Source of the DNA: Prochlorococcus sp. AG-676-P15-1
Lineage (GTDB): Bacteria; Cyanobacteriota; Cyanobacteriia; PCC-6307; Cyanobiaceae
DNA: 42,701 nt
Reading direction: 5' to 3'
Assembly: GCA_003210825.1 (NCBI GenBank)
Contig: QCUF01000006.1
Location: forward strand, 1-42,701
This document shows positions 24,442-33,051 of this stretch, piece after piece. The notes under the pieces are model-generated. The model ran no database searches, was not told the DNA's origin, and worked only from the letters and a program-made list of their open reading frames with translations. The first letter of the stretch is position 1. Each line of letters begins with the position of its first letter. The translations under genes and the position numbers were made by a program.

Positions 24442-24739
24442 AATATTTCTTGGATAATTTTGAAAATATTTTTTAGGAGATTTTTTACTTAAGTCAAGGA
24501 TTTATAGATTCAAATTTGACTTTAGGAGTAAAAAAATTGGCTTGACCATATTTATTTTCCTATGAGGAGTTCACTTGAAAAGTATAAAATGTACTCATTG
24601 AAGGTTTAAATTAAATACTTCAATAAAACATTTTTTCAGAAAATTGTTTCAAGGTTTTTAATGATTAAATAAAAAATTAAAAACCTTTATTTAGTTAAGC
24701 CCATACAATTTAGAAAAAAAGTTTTTAGCATATATAAAA
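24442..24739. promoter_or_regulatory. 298-base divergent spacer between ligase-domain and photolyase-like genes
   Basis: No convincing frame is present on either strand. As the only spacer between two divergent genes it should hold both promoters, but I cannot assign the boxes with confidence in such AT-rich DNA. A TTGACC at about 24542 is one candidate minus-35 box for the plus strand. The hairpin at 24651-24687 lies inside it. Confidence 0.4.
24651..24687 (+). terminator. 12-bp perfect hairpin upstream of the photolyase-like gene
   Basis: Bases 24651-24662 (AAGGTTTTTAAT) pair exactly with 24676-24687, leaving a 13-base loop, and TATTT follows. If a transcript starts in the upstream part of the spacer, this could end it or control entry into the gene at 24740. 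It could equally be the end of a short RNA. Nothing in the sequence decides between these. Confidence 0.35.
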
Positions 24740-25876
24740 ATGCCATTACTGTTAGATGCTCAGGAAAAGTGGGACGATTTTTTAGAGAATAAAATCACAA
24801 ACTACGAGAAACTGCGTAATTTTGATTATGGCCCAACAAATAAAAGCTTCGTTTCAAAATTATCACCTTATATTTCTCATAGGGTTTTATTTGAATACGA
24901 ATTGCTTGAAAAGGTTAAAAAGAAATATCATTCTCAAAAGATTAATAAATTTGTTGAAGAGATTTATTGGAGAATTTATTGGCAAGGTTGGATGGAAAAT
25001 AGACCAAAGGTGTGGTGTAATTTTATTTCAGAAAAAAATTATGAATTTGATTTTGAAACCTATGAAAAAGCAATAAATGGAAACTCAGAATTAGGTTTTT
25101 TCAATTCATGGGTTAATGAGTTAAAAACTTATAATTACTTACACAATCATACTCGTATGTGGTTTGCTAGTACTTGGATTTTTAATTTAGGTCTGCCCTG
25201 GCAATTAGGTGCAAGTTTTTTCTTTAAACATCTTTATGATGGAGATGCTGCCTCGAATCTTTTGAGTTGGAGATGGGTTGCAGGATTACAAACAAAAGGA
25301 AAGCAATATCGTTTTTCACCAGAAAATCTCAGAAAATTTTCAAATAATAGGTTCAATGTTGAAAAGATTAATAATAGGCAAATCTTTCTTGAAGAAAAAA
25401 ATCAAATCCCACTTGATGATGAGATTTATAAAAGCAATATGGAACCAAAGTCAAAAACTCTTATATTATTTGAAAACGATTTACATGTTTCAACTCTTGA
25501 AAATATCTTACGAAATTATAAGAGCGTTTTTATTATCCTACTAGGCAATGCTCAAAGAAAAATAAAATTATCTGAAGCAGTTCTGAGTTTCAAACAACAA
25601 ATAGTTCTTGAATTCATAAAGCAATTTGATAATGTTACTCAAATTGATCCTTTAAAATTAAAAGAGACATTGGTCGATATTGATCAGCTAGATATGGTTT
25701 ATCCTGGTGTTGGTGAAAATAACGATTTTATAAATAGTTTTAAGAAGTTAAATAATAAGGTAATTTTTAATTTAGTAAGAGATCAAGACTTATTTGCATG
25801 GAAGTTTGCCAAAAAAGGGTTCTTTAAATTCAAAGAAAATATACCCAAAATTAATCAATATGTTTTTCAAAATTAG
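24740..25876 (+). CDS. photolyase/cryptochrome homologue with circularly permuted domains
   Basis: The 378-residue protein starts directly with the FAD-binding domain of the photolyase/cryptochrome family (residues about 1-205). Visible are SKLSPYISHR at 39-48, IYWRIYWQGW near 75-84, HNHTRMWFAS at 135-144, HLYDGDAASNLLSWRWVAG at 164-182 and the RFSPENLRKF turn. The usual N-terminal antenna-type alpha/beta domain is missing there. Instead the C-terminal part (about 237-378) starts KTLILFENDLHVSTLENIL, like the WFRNDLRL opening of that domain, and ends DLFAWKFAKKGFFKFKENIP. The two domains therefore seem to have exchanged order. Repair or signalling activity is unproven. The FAD pocket motifs look preserved, so a light-sensing or repair flavoprotein is likely. 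Confidence 0.82.
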   Translation: MPLLLDAQEKWDDFLENKITNYEKLRNFDYGPTNKSFVSKLSPYISHRVLFEYELLEKVKKKYHSQKINKFVEEIYWRIYWQGWMENRPKVWCNFISEKNYEFDFETYEKAINGNSELGFFNSWVNELKTYNYLHNHTRMWFASTWIFNLGLPWQLGASFFFKHLYDGDAASNLLSWRWVAGLQTKGKQYRFSPENLRKFSNNRFNVEKINNRQIFLEEKNQIPLDDEIYKSNMEPKSKTLILFENDLHVSTLENILRNYKSVFIILLGNAQRKIKLSEAVLSFKQQIVLEFIKQFDNVTQIDPLKLKETLVDIDQLDMVYPGVGENNDFINSFKKLNNKVIFNLVRDQDLFAWKFAKKGFFKFKENIPKINQYVFQN

Positions 25877-26034
25877 TAATGGAAATTTTTGAAAGGTAAT
25901 AGCTTTTTAAAAAGAAAAAAATTTTGAAATACGCATATTACTAAGTATAAATACTTAATTAAAGATCAGTTTTATGGTTTAATCCACGATGAATAATGTG
26001 GCTAGTTATTTTTACTTAAGAAATACATCTAATA

Positions 26035-26595
26035 GTGCTTTCAACAATTCTTACAAAATCATTCAGCAAAGATACAGCTTTATTAATTCTAAGAGTAATT
26101 ACTGGTACAGTTTTAATTCACCATGGATTTGAAAAGCTAGCTAACATAGAGAATTTTGCTGATGCTTTTGTCAGACCTCTACACTTACCTTTCCCAATAT
26201 TTTTATCATATGTAGCGGCATTTTCAGAAATTGGTGGAAGCTGGTTATTAATACTTGGTTTAGCTACACGATTCGGTGCGTTAGCAATAGTTGGTACTAT
26301 ATCTGTTGCTATATATCATGCTCTAGTAACATCAGGTTTTAATATTTTCTTGTTAGAACTTTTACTACTTTATTTCGCTTCAGCTACCTCAATAGCATTA
26401 ACAGGTCCTGGAGATTTCTCAATTGATGAAGTAATCATAAGAGTATTGAGATCTGAATCTGATGATGAAAATATTCAAGAAACAGTGATAAATAAAGCTA
26501 ATACTGATAAATCAATCAGTTCAGAAGATTTAACTAACAAAGGTGGTATTTTCCAATTCCTACAAGCAAACTTACTCTCGGATACTTCAAATTAA
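26035..26595 (+). CDS. DoxX family membrane protein
   Basis: The 186-residue protein has a GTG start at 26035. Four hydrophobic helices lie in the first 135 residues, with the DoxX pattern: LLILRVITGTVLIHHGFEKL at 18-37, then YVAAFSEIGGSWLLILGL and GPGDFSIDE. DoxX-type proteins are quinone- or redox-linked membrane proteins of uncertain function. A polar tail of about 50 residues is unusual in length and contains mostly Asp, Glu, Ser and Asn. The stop overlaps the convergent 55-aa gene by four bases. Confidence 0.87.
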   Translation: MLSTILTKSFSKDTALLILRVITGTVLIHHGFEKLANIENFADAFVRPLHLPFPIFLSYVAAFSEIGGSWLLILGLATRFGALAIVGTISVAIYHALVTSGFNIFLLELLLLYFASATSIALTGPGDFSIDEVIIRVLRSESDDENIQETVINKANTDKSISSEDLTNKGGIFQFLQANLLSDTSN

Positions 26596-26759
26596 ATTTT
26601 TGGATAAAGACTATCAATAAATTCCTGTTTTTTTTGTGAGGAATTTATTTTTTCAAATCTAATTTTTAAAGTAGCCTCAGATAAACTCAAGAAGAGTCCC
26701 AAAGCCGTTACCCAAGATAAAAAAATTAGAGGATTCTCAGGAATTTCAGAGAAATTCAT
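26592..26759 (-). CDS. small membrane protein, 55 aa
   Basis: The frame runs from ATG 26759 and encodes MNFSEIPENPLIFLSWVTAL at the start, one membrane helix (about residues 10-28) and a charged helical tail (KIRFEKINSSQKKQEFIDSL). It ends YPKI. The layout, with an acidic N-terminus outside and basic segment after the helix, is consistent with a real small thylakoid or plasma membrane protein. No family is named. Confidence 0.6.
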   Translation of the reverse strand: MNFSEIPENPLIFLSWVTALGLFLSLSEATLKIRFEKINSSQKKQEFIDSLYPKI

Positions 26760-26834
26760 ATGTTTAATATTTCTTTTCTAAAACTGACCGATCTACTTAA
26801 TTTTTTCAACCTAAGTAAACAATTTAGAAATATT

Positions 26835-27386
26835 TTATGGATTTATTTCCATTTTTTCCCAATTATTTTCCTTATGCCAGACATACCTCTTGTGGATAGG
26901 CGTTACTAATTTAAGGAGATCTACAGAATAAATTTCAAATTCTAATACAACAAAACTTTCTGGTTTATTTAAATCACTAGAAATTATTTGAGAAGTGCAA
27001 ATATTTTTATTAATCTGTTTTCCTGGATGTTGCCAAAACCAAGTTGATTTGGATCTATCTGATAAAGAATCCCAATACTTCATGTTTTCCTTTAACTCCC
27101 TCATTTTTCCTTTAAATCTGAATTGTGATTTGCTTTTATAAAAAAGCCATAAAACTTCTGCGTTGGGATTTAATTTTAATTGAGCAACTTTTTCGCTGCG
27201 ACTATCAGTAAAAATAAGGATTGAACTTTCAGTTTGCCATCCTCTAAAAACTACCGTACGTAATCTAGGTTCGTTATTCCCGTTAATAGTACAAAGCTGA
27301 AACCACCTACTTGAGGGTAATTTACCTTCTTTTTTTCTCGCAGCCTTTAACTCCTGCCTCCATATTGGAATTTTAATTTCCTTCAT
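26835..27386 (-). CDS. FMN-binding pyridoxamine 5'-phosphate oxidase-like protein
   Basis: The frame extends to 27410, but the ATG at 27386 starts the recognisable protein (MKEIKIPIWRQELKAARKKE, 183 residues). It has the PPOX split-barrel pattern: SSRWFQLCTINGNNEPRLRTV, RGWQTESSILIFTDSRSEK with the FMN phosphate contacts, and SQFRFKGKMREL, then STWFWQHPGKQ near the middle. This fits the cyanobacterial Alr4036/Npun_F5749-type group. The substrate is unknown; it may not be pyridoxamine phosphate. Its start overlaps the end of the ICMT-like gene by 14 bases. Confidence 0.85.
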   Translation of the reverse strand: MKEIKIPIWRQELKAARKKEGKLPSSRWFQLCTINGNNEPRLRTVVFRGWQTESSILIFTDSRSEKVAQLKLNPNAEVLWLFYKSKSQFRFKGKMRELKENMKYWDSLSDRSKSTWFWQHPGKQINKNICTSQIISSDLNKPESFVVLEFEIYSVDLLKLVTPIHKRYVWHKENNWEKMEINP

Positions 27387-27996
27387 TAAATTTGGGTAAA
27401 AGTAAACCACTTATTCGCTTATATTCTGCAAATGAAGCATATTTTGTAAGTGATTTGTCCTTTTTTAGCATTCTTGGTAGAAAGACTCCAAAGAAAAATA
27501 AAGCAAGAATAGCAAAGGGTATAAAACTCACAGAAAGGATGGCAAATGATAAATAAATTAGTATTTCACCAAGGTAATTTGTATTTCTTATATTTTTAAA
27601 AAATCCATCTTTAATAAGTTCTTTTTTGATTTTAAGAGTGAAATATTTTTGAGCATCACTTGCAAAATGGAGAAAAACACCAATTATATTTATTGAAATA
27701 GAAGCTGCAATTATGGGATATGAAACTGATTTTTGGGAGGAAATGAGAATAAATGGGGCTATCCAGTAACTACCAAGAAAAATAAACCCGGTAATTGAAG
27801 TGATTAGATTTATTTTTTCTTTAAAGTATGGATCTGGAAATATTTTTTCTTTTAACAACCAAAGTATTCCATAAGTTCCATGCAAAGATAAATAAACCCA
27901 TGCAGCAATTGAATAATTTTTATAAAACATCATTAAACCCGCTACAACAAACACAGTTAAACCTTTGTGCAGGTTAATTATTTGATTAAGTTTCAT
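27373..27996 (-). CDS. ICMT/DUF1295-like membrane methyltransferase family protein
   Basis: The 207-residue protein has five to six hydrophobic segments. The C-terminal half holds the conserved pattern of isoprenylcysteine carboxyl methyltransferase and steroid reductase-like proteins: FASDAQKYFTLK near 111-122, DGFFKNIRNTNYLGEILIYL near 130-149 and LPRMLKKDKSLTKYASFAEYK. These contact SAM or NAD(P)H in relatives. The reaction is unknown. The gene precedes the FMN protein with overlap, so the two are coexpressed. Confidence 0.82.
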   Translation of the reverse strand: MKLNQIINLHKGLTVFVVAGLMMFYKNYSIAAWVYLSLHGTYGILWLLKEKIFPDPYFKEKINLITSITGFIFLGSYWIAPFILISSQKSVSYPIIAASISINIIGVFLHFASDAQKYFTLKIKKELIKDGFFKNIRNTNYLGEILIYLSFAILSVSFIPFAILALFFFGVFLPRMLKKDKSLTKYASFAEYKRISGLLLPKFNEGN

Positions 27997-28061
27997 TTTC
28001 TAATTAATCTAAAAAACGAAAGTATTATTTGTGGATCTTATTGCATTCATCAATAATCTAA

Positions 28062-28133
28062 TGGGCGATACTGGATTCGAACCAGTGACCACTACCTTGT
28101 CGAGGTAATGCTCTACCGCTGAGCTAATCGCCC
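28062..28133 (-). tRNA. tRNA-Val (anticodon GAC)
   Basis: On the minus strand a full cloverleaf can be drawn. The acceptor stem is GGGCGAT pairing with ATCGCCC. The D-arm is GCTCAGCGGTAGAGC, the anticodon stem TTACC/GGTAG has loop TCGACAA and anticodon GAC, and the T-arm contains GGTTCGAATCC. It is 72 bases long including the discriminator A, with no encoded CCA. GAC reads valine codons GTC and GTT. It stands alone between the ICMT-like and S4 genes, with no integrase or att-like repeat beside it. Confidence 0.96.
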
Positions 28134-28187
28134 TTTTGAAAAAGTTAAATATTTAACCTCCCTATATGAAAATAGCAGCTCAAGGAT

Positions 28188-28979
28188 TCATTTTCTTAGC
28201 AACTTAATTTTCCATCTTTCTCTTTTGGTTATTTCTAGATCTAGAATTTCAATAAATCCTTTGTTATCAAGTTGAAGTTTGTCACCAACTTTCAAACTAA
28301 TAGTACCTTTCTTTACTGTCTTACCATTTAGTTTAAGCATTCCAGTTTCTATCCTTTCCAAAATTTTGTTCCTAGAGATCCGGAAACCTGCAGAAGCTAT
28401 TGCATCTATCCTTGTTGAAGCCTCTACCGTATTAATTATTTTTTTTGATCTCCCAACAGGTATTTGTAATTCATCTAAACCAACTATTTTTATTTTTACT
28501 TTTACATCCCTTAGGGTGAAAATCTTTTCATTTAAGAATTCAATTTTTGAATCGTCTATTATTCCTTGAGCTCCTCTATCTCCTGTGGTCCAAATATCAC
28601 CAATTCTTTCTTCCCTCAATCCATTATCCACTAATAAGGATCTAAAATCGTCCTGAGTTGCGTTGTCAAATAAAAAATTACCATTAATTTGAATACCTTT
28701 CGCAGGGAAATCTTTAATTAGTTCATTTTTCTCTGGGATATTATCTTCTCTAAAACATGCAATCTTGGATCTTTGGGCTGAGTCATATCCTCCAAAAACA
28801 AAAAATTTAAAATCATTTAAATTTTCAAATTCTTTCAAAATTTCTTCACACACAAATGTTGAATTAAACCCGGTCCAATATGTTTGCCAATGTTTTAAAG
28901 ATAAATTAGAAATATTTATTAATTCCTCAATTTCTTTTTTGTAATTTGAATTTATTAATAATTCCTTCAAGTCAATCAT
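28188..28979 (-). CDS. photosystem II S4 domain protein (YlmH-like RNA-binding protein)
   Basis: The 263-residue protein has a YlmH-type N-terminal domain (FFVFGGYDSAQRSKIACF near 58-75, RSLLVDNGLREERIGDI near 115-131) and a C-terminal S4 RNA-binding domain. The S4 part runs from STRIDAIASAGFRISRNK through LKLNGKTVKKGTISLKVGD (about residues 188-240). This architecture defines the cyanobacterial and plastid protein linked to photosystem II; a role in translation or assembly is inferred in the literature. Its ATG follows the stop of the upstream gene with no gap (TAAATG). Confidence 0.92.
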   Translation of the reverse strand: MIDLKELLINSNYKKEIEELINISNLSLKHWQTYWTGFNSTFVCEEILKEFENLNDFKFFVFGGYDSAQRSKIACFREDNIPEKNELIKDFPAKGIQINGNFLFDNATQDDFRSLLVDNGLREERIGDIWTTGDRGAQGIIDDSKIEFLNEKIFTLRDVKVKIKIVGLDELQIPVGRSKKIINTVEASTRIDAIASAGFRISRNKILERIETGMLKLNGKTVKKGTISLKVGDKLQLDNKGFIEILDLEITKRERWKIKLLRK

Positions 28980-29546
28980 TTAGCCTTCTAAAAAAATTAT
29001 GTCTCTAGGGTCTGATTGTTTTATTAAAGCCCAGGGTAATTCAGTTCCTATTTGATTTTCAAGAAGAACCAGCCATTTACCTTCTTTATTGAAATCAATA
29101 ATAGATCTCAACTCTTTATTTCTATTAACGTTAATACTTGCTGAAGATACAATGCTACCTAAATATCCAGAGCCCATACCCAAAAGCCCACCCATAAATG
29201 ATTCGCCTATATTGTTTAATCCAAGGAAGCTAAAAGTGGATAGGTTTGTCATATTAGAAAATGCTATGCCTGCTATAAAACCAAATGGCATAAGCCAGTT
29301 GCGCATATTTTTCTGTCTTATCTTTCTATCAAGTTTTGGATTTAGGATTCTTATGTTTTCAATTTCTTCAGATTTAAAGAAGCTATTTGTGGATAAATTC
29401 AATAATTGTTGTTGTTCAGGAGTTGTTTTTTCTTTAGATGGCAAAATTAATAAACATTCTGTTAGAAATAATGACTTATCCCTAAAAACATTTAATAGAT
29501 CGAGACATTTTTCTAGCTCATTAAATATCACTATACTTTTAGTCAA
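28980..29546 (-). CDS. hypothetical protein with glycine-rich membrane segment, 188 aa
   Basis: The 188-residue protein starts MTKSIVIFNELEKCLDLLNV. A basic stretch (KLDRKIRQKNMRNW, about residues 70-83) is followed by a long glycine-rich hydrophobic zone (PFGFIAGIAF, then GESFMGGLLGMGSGYLGSIV) that could form two closely packed helices. The C-terminal part is soluble (LRSIIDFNKEGKWLVLLEN) and ends DIIFLEG. The glycine-rich zone recalls cyanobacterial proteins with a hairpin-type membrane insert. No family is recognised. It is directly fused in transcript order to the S4 gene. Confidence 0.8.
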   Translation of the reverse strand: MTKSIVIFNELEKCLDLLNVFRDKSLFLTECLLILPSKEKTTPEQQQLLNLSTNSFFKSEEIENIRILNPKLDRKIRQKNMRNWLMPFGFIAGIAFSNMTNLSTFSFLGLNNIGESFMGGLLGMGSGYLGSIVSSASINVNRNKELRSIIDFNKEGKWLVLLENQIGTELPWALIKQSDPRDIIFLEG

Positions 29547-29648
29547 TTTTCATGCCTCAAATGTTGGTTTGTTGATTCAAATTAATAAAATAAGATATCT
29601 CTACTATAGATTAAGTTAAAGTAAAAAAATTAAAGAACAACTCTTTAA

Positions 29649-31235
29649 ATGACAAAAGTTCTAATTACAGACCCAATTGATCAAACGGGAATTGATATTC
29701 TTTCCCAAGTCGCTCAAGTTGATCAGAAGATAGGAATCTCGAACTCTGAATTGGCATCTATTATCCATGATTATGATGCTCTTATGATTCGTTCTGGCAC
29801 TCAAGTTACAGGAGATATTATTAATTCTTCTAAGAAACTAAGAATAATTGGTAGAGCTGGGGTTGGGGTAGATAATGTGGATGTTAAGGCGGCTACTCAA
29901 AAAGGGGTTCTTGTTGTTAATTCTCCGGGAGGTAATACCATAGCTGCTGCCGAGCATACAATTGCAATGATGTTGGCATTATCAAGAAATATACCAATTG
30001 CTAACAGTAGTACTTTTTTGGGTAAATGGGAAAGAAAAAAATTTGTTGGTAATGAGTTGTTTAAGAAAAAGCTAGGTGTTGTAGGTTTAGGAAAAATAGG
30101 AACTCATGTCGCAAAAGTTGCTAATGCTCTTGGAATGGATGTTTTTGGATATGATCCATTTGTTTCTTCAGAAAGAGCACAACAATTACAGGTCAAATTG
30201 TCCGAATTGAAAACATTATTTGAGGAATCTGATTATGTAACTTTACATTTGCCGAGGACTGCAGAAACAGAAAACTTAGTAGATATGAAGGTGCTTAAAA
30301 GTATGAAAAAAAATGCAAAATTAATAAACTGTGCGCGTGGTGGAATAATTGATGAAGAAGCTTTAGCTGAGGCACTTAATAATTCATTGATAGGTGGAGC
30401 AGCTATTGATGTTTTTGCTAAAGAGCCATTAGACTCCAATTCGCCATTACTTAAAGTTGATAAAAATTTAATCCTTACTCCTCATTTAGGAGCATCAACT
30501 AGGGAGGCACAAGAGAATGTTGCTGTGGATGTTGCTGAACAAATAAGAGATGTTCTTTTGGGACTTTCTGCACGAACAGCAGTAAATATTCCGGGTTTAA
30601 GTCCTGATATTATGGATAGCCTTAAACCTCATTTGCAATTAGCTGAAACAATGGGCCTTTTAATAAGCCAACTTTCTGGAGGACAAATTCAAAAGTTAGA
30701 GGTAAGGCTTCAAGGTGAATTTGTGCAGCACCCTTCACAGCCTTTAATCATAGCCAGTTTAAAAGGTCTATTAAGTAAAGCTCTAGGTGATCGAATAAAT
30801 TATGTTAACGCTTCTCTTGAAGCAGAATCTAGAGGTATTTCAGTAGTTGAAAGTAAAGACGAGGCTAGACCAGAATTTGCTAGCGGTTCACTCCAATTAA
30901 CTACATTTGGAGACAATGGTGAGCATAGTGTTGCAGGAAGCATTTTTGCTGATGGCGAATTGAGAATAATTAGCATTGATCAATATCCAGTTAATGTTTC
31001 TCCAAGTAGATTTATGCTTATAACTAGGCATAGAGATATGCCGGGCATTATTGGAAAGTTAGGTTCCCTCCTAGGGGACCACAATGTCAATATTGCCTCA
31101 ATGCAAGTCGGTAGAAAAATTGTCAGAGGAGAGGCTGTTATGGTTTTAAGTATTGATGATCCTATTCCTACAAATTTGCTTGAATCAATTCTTCAAGTTG
31201 AGGGCATCACTAGTTCTGATCCAGTAACTTTATAA
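29649..31235 (+). CDS. serA: D-3-phosphoglycerate dehydrogenase
   Basis: The 528-residue protein catalyses the first step of serine synthesis from 3-phosphoglycerate, using NAD. The Rossmann motif GLGKIGTHVA lies at 146-155. The catalytic Arg is in NCARGGIIDE near 230, Glu in DVFAKEPL near 260, and His in HLGAST near 280. After the catalytic part come an intervening domain (about 320-450) and a C-terminal ACT domain with RHRDMPGIIGKLG. This is the long SerA form with two regulatory domains, so serine feedback is possible. It is followed 15 bases later by prmA. Confidence 0.97.
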   Translation: MTKVLITDPIDQTGIDILSQVAQVDQKIGISNSELASIIHDYDALMIRSGTQVTGDIINSSKKLRIIGRAGVGVDNVDVKAATQKGVLVVNSPGGNTIAAAEHTIAMMLALSRNIPIANSSTFLGKWERKKFVGNELFKKKLGVVGLGKIGTHVAKVANALGMDVFGYDPFVSSERAQQLQVKLSELKTLFEESDYVTLHLPRTAETENLVDMKVLKSMKKNAKLINCARGGIIDEEALAEALNNSLIGGAAIDVFAKEPLDSNSPLLKVDKNLILTPHLGASTREAQENVAVDVAEQIRDVLLGLSARTAVNIPGLSPDIMDSLKPHLQLAETMGLLISQLSGGQIQKLEVRLQGEFVQHPSQPLIIASLKGLLSKALGDRINYVNASLEAESRGISVVESKDEARPEFASGSLQLTTFGDNGEHSVAGSIFADGELRIISIDQYPVNVSPSRFMLITRHRDMPGIIGKLGSLLGDHNVNIASMQVGRKIVRGEAVMVLSIDDPIPTNLLESILQVEGITSSDPVTL

Positions 31236-31250
31236 ATAATTTAGTAGTTA

Positions 31251-32153
31251 ATGGAAATAAAAAATTGGTATGAACTTACCTTTGAAATAGAAACTAATTT
31301 AGAAGAAATTATTGTTTGGAAATTAAATGACTTAGGTATATCTAGTTACGCATTTGAAATTTTATTAAATAGTAAAAATAATAAAAAAGTAATAATTTGG
31401 CTTCCAAATTTAAATTGGCCAGAAAGTTTAAGAATTAAACTTGTAAGAAATATTAAAGAGGTTTTAGACAAAAACAATTATCAAACCAATTGTTTTGAGT
31501 GGAATCTTATTGAACAGGAAGATTGGATATCAAGCTGGAAGAAATATTGGGGACCAGAACTTGTAGGGGATAACTTACTTATATTACCTTGTTGGCTTGA
31601 ATTACCAGAGGAATATAAAAATAAGAAAGTTATTAAAATAGATCCTGGAGCAGCTTTTGGGACAGGAAGTCATCCCACGACATCTCTTTGCTTAGAAGAA
31701 TTGGAAAAGATTTCATTATCTAGAAAAAAAATATTAGATATAGGTTCAGGTAGCGGTATTTTAAGTATTGCCGCAAGATCTTTTGGGGCTAGCAAGATTT
31801 ATTCTATTGATAATGATTATCTAGCAATAAATTCTACTGAATCTAATTTTCGGCTAAATTTCGGCACACTAGATGATCTAAAGACTTATCTTGGACCATT
31901 TGATTCATTGGTTTCAAAATATACTTTGAAAAATTTTGATTTTATTTTGTGTAATATTCTTGCAGAAGTTATAAAAGGCATAATCCCTGACATTCGTAAT
32001 TGCCTTAAAATTGATGGAGAAGTAATTTTAAGTGGGATCTTGAATTCACAAAAAGATGAAATTATTAAATTACTAAATGCTAGTAATTTTCGAATAAATG
32101 ATGTATCTTCTAAAAAAGATTGGGTGTGCATTACAGCACAAAAAATCCCCTAA
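31251..32153 (+). CDS. prmA: ribosomal protein L11 methyltransferase
   Basis: The 300-residue protein trimethylates lysines of ribosomal protein L11. The N-terminal substrate-recognition part includes [11 protein letters not shown] near 86-96. The catalytic core has [35 protein letters not shown] as SAM motif I, and LCNILAEV, matching the active-site NxL/A loop. Length is normal. It lies 15 bases after serA, an arrangement common in marine cyanobacteria, so the two probably share a transcript. Confidence 0.95.
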   Translation: MEIKNWYELTFEIETNLEEIIVWKLNDLGISSYAFEILLNSKNNKKVIIWLPNLNWPESLRIKLVRNIKEVLDKNNYQTNCFEWNLIEQEDWISSWKKYWGPELVGDNLLILPCWLELPEEYKNKKVIKIDPGAAFGTGSHPTTSLCLEELEKISLSRKKILDIGSGSGILSIAARSFGASKIYSIDNDYLAINSTESNFRLNFGTLDDLKTYLGPFDSLVSKYTLKNFDFILCNILAEVIKGIIPDIRNCLKIDGEVILSGILNSQKDEIIKLLNASNFRINDVSSKKDWVCITAQKIP

Positions 32154-32265
32154 TCTTACAAATACATAAGTTTTTCTAATGTAACCCCCTTTTCTCATTG
32201 CATTGTTTCATTTTTTACACCCTTTACACACAAATGCTTACAAACAATGTTAAAAAAGTATTAAC

Positions 32266-32278
32266 GGTAAATTTTACC
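32266..32278. promoter_or_regulatory. short inverted repeat in the petF leader
   Basis: GGTAAA-T-TTTACC is a perfect six-base inverted repeat around one base, 17 bases before the petF ATG. It could be an operator half-site pair or a weak leader hairpin affecting ribosome access. It may also be chance in AT-rich DNA. Confidence 0.25.
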
Positions 32279-32295
32279 ATCAATTTTTAATTTAA

Positions 32296-32595
32296 ATGGC
32301 TTCTTACAAAGTTACACTTATTAGTGAAAGTGAAGGTCTCAATTCTACGATTGAAGTACCTGATGATCAGTACATTTTAGATGCTGCTGAAGAACAAGGC
32401 GTTGATCTACCATACTCTTGTAGAGCAGGAGCTTGTTCTACATGTGCAGGTAAGATCACATCAGGAACTGTTGATCAATCAGACCAAAGTTTTTTAGATG
32501 ATGATCAATTAGAGGCTGGTTTTGTTCTTACTTGTGTTGCATATCCATCTTCAGATGTAACAATTACTACTCATGCTGAAGAAGAGCTTTATTAA
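32296..32595 (+). CDS. petF: [2Fe-2S] plant-type ferredoxin
   Basis: The 99-residue protein carries photosynthetic electrons from photosystem I to FNR and other reductases. The cluster ligands are visible as C42, C47 and C50 in [15 protein letters not shown] and C80 in VLTCVAYP. It has the acidic surface, the [14 protein letters not shown] segment and the EEELY end typical of PetF. It is monocistronic, with a 142-base leader and its own terminator. It is the likely donor for the two desaturases in the window, judged from family biochemistry and not from any linkage here. Confidence 0.97.
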   Translation: MASYKVTLISESEGLNSTIEVPDDQYILDAAEEQGVDLPYSCRAGACSTCAGKITSGTVDQSDQSFLDDDQLEAGFVLTCVAYPSSDVTITTHAEEELY

Positions 32596-32639
32596 TTATA
32601 AAAAATAACTTTAGTTAGTTGTTTTATTAAAATTTATCT

Positions 32640-32669
32640 GCCATTCTCATATGAGGTGGCTTTTTTTTT
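32640..32669 (+). terminator. Rho-independent terminator of petF
   Basis: GCCAT-T-CTC pairs with GAG-GTGGC across an ATAT loop (32640-32660), followed by nine T residues. A G/C-containing stem with a U-run directly after it is the classic intrinsic terminator. It lies 45 bases after the petF stop and seven bases before the next gene's ATG, so the following gene needs a separate promoter or read-through. Confidence 0.85.
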
Positions 32670-32676
32670 GTGATAA

Positions 32677-33042
32677 ATGAATAAATTTGAATTTTTTAAA
32701 ACCGATGCAATCCAATCAAGTTACGGTGGTCAATTCAGTTATAAAGTGATTGGACCATGTTGCAGGCTATATGACAGAGAAGAGTTGCCTTGGCCTTGTT
32801 CTAGGCTGGCCTGGCGCAGTAAAGAGCCAAGTTGGAGAAGAATAGGAGCTAGATTTGTAGCAGATATGGCCTCAAGAAAATGTCCATCGTATTCAGTTCA
32901 AATTTTAGAACCAGGATCAAAACCTGTAGAAACGGTAATAACACTATTCTCAAAGAAGTTTTCTTCAGAAATTCAAGAATGGTGGTACAGCAAAAAACCA
33001 GGCTCAAAAGAACCTGGTAATGTGTTGCCAGAAAGTATTTAA
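32677..33042 (+). CDS. conserved cyanobacterial hypothetical protein, 121 aa
   Basis: The 121-residue product starts MNKFEFFKTDAIQSSYGGQF. The middle is rich in Cys, Trp and Arg (IGPCCRLYDREELPWPCSRL, RSKEPSWRRIGARF). An RKCPSYSVQILEPGS segment follows. This strongly patterned sequence is clearly a folded protein, probably conserved in marine cyanobacteria, but I cannot name a domain. The petF terminator just upstream overlaps its ribosome-binding region, so some expression may come by read-through from petF. Confidence 0.82.
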   Translation: MNKFEFFKTDAIQSSYGGQFSYKVIGPCCRLYDREELPWPCSRLAWRSKEPSWRRIGARFVADMASRKCPSYSVQILEPGSKPVETVITLFSKKFSSEIQEWWYSKKPGSKEPGNVLPESI

Positions 33043-33051
33043 AGTATTTTT

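Noticed and set aside
28062-28133. tRNA-Val as an integration site of a mobile element
   Set aside because: No integrase gene, no repeat of the tRNA 3' end and no foreign-looking genes were seen beside it.
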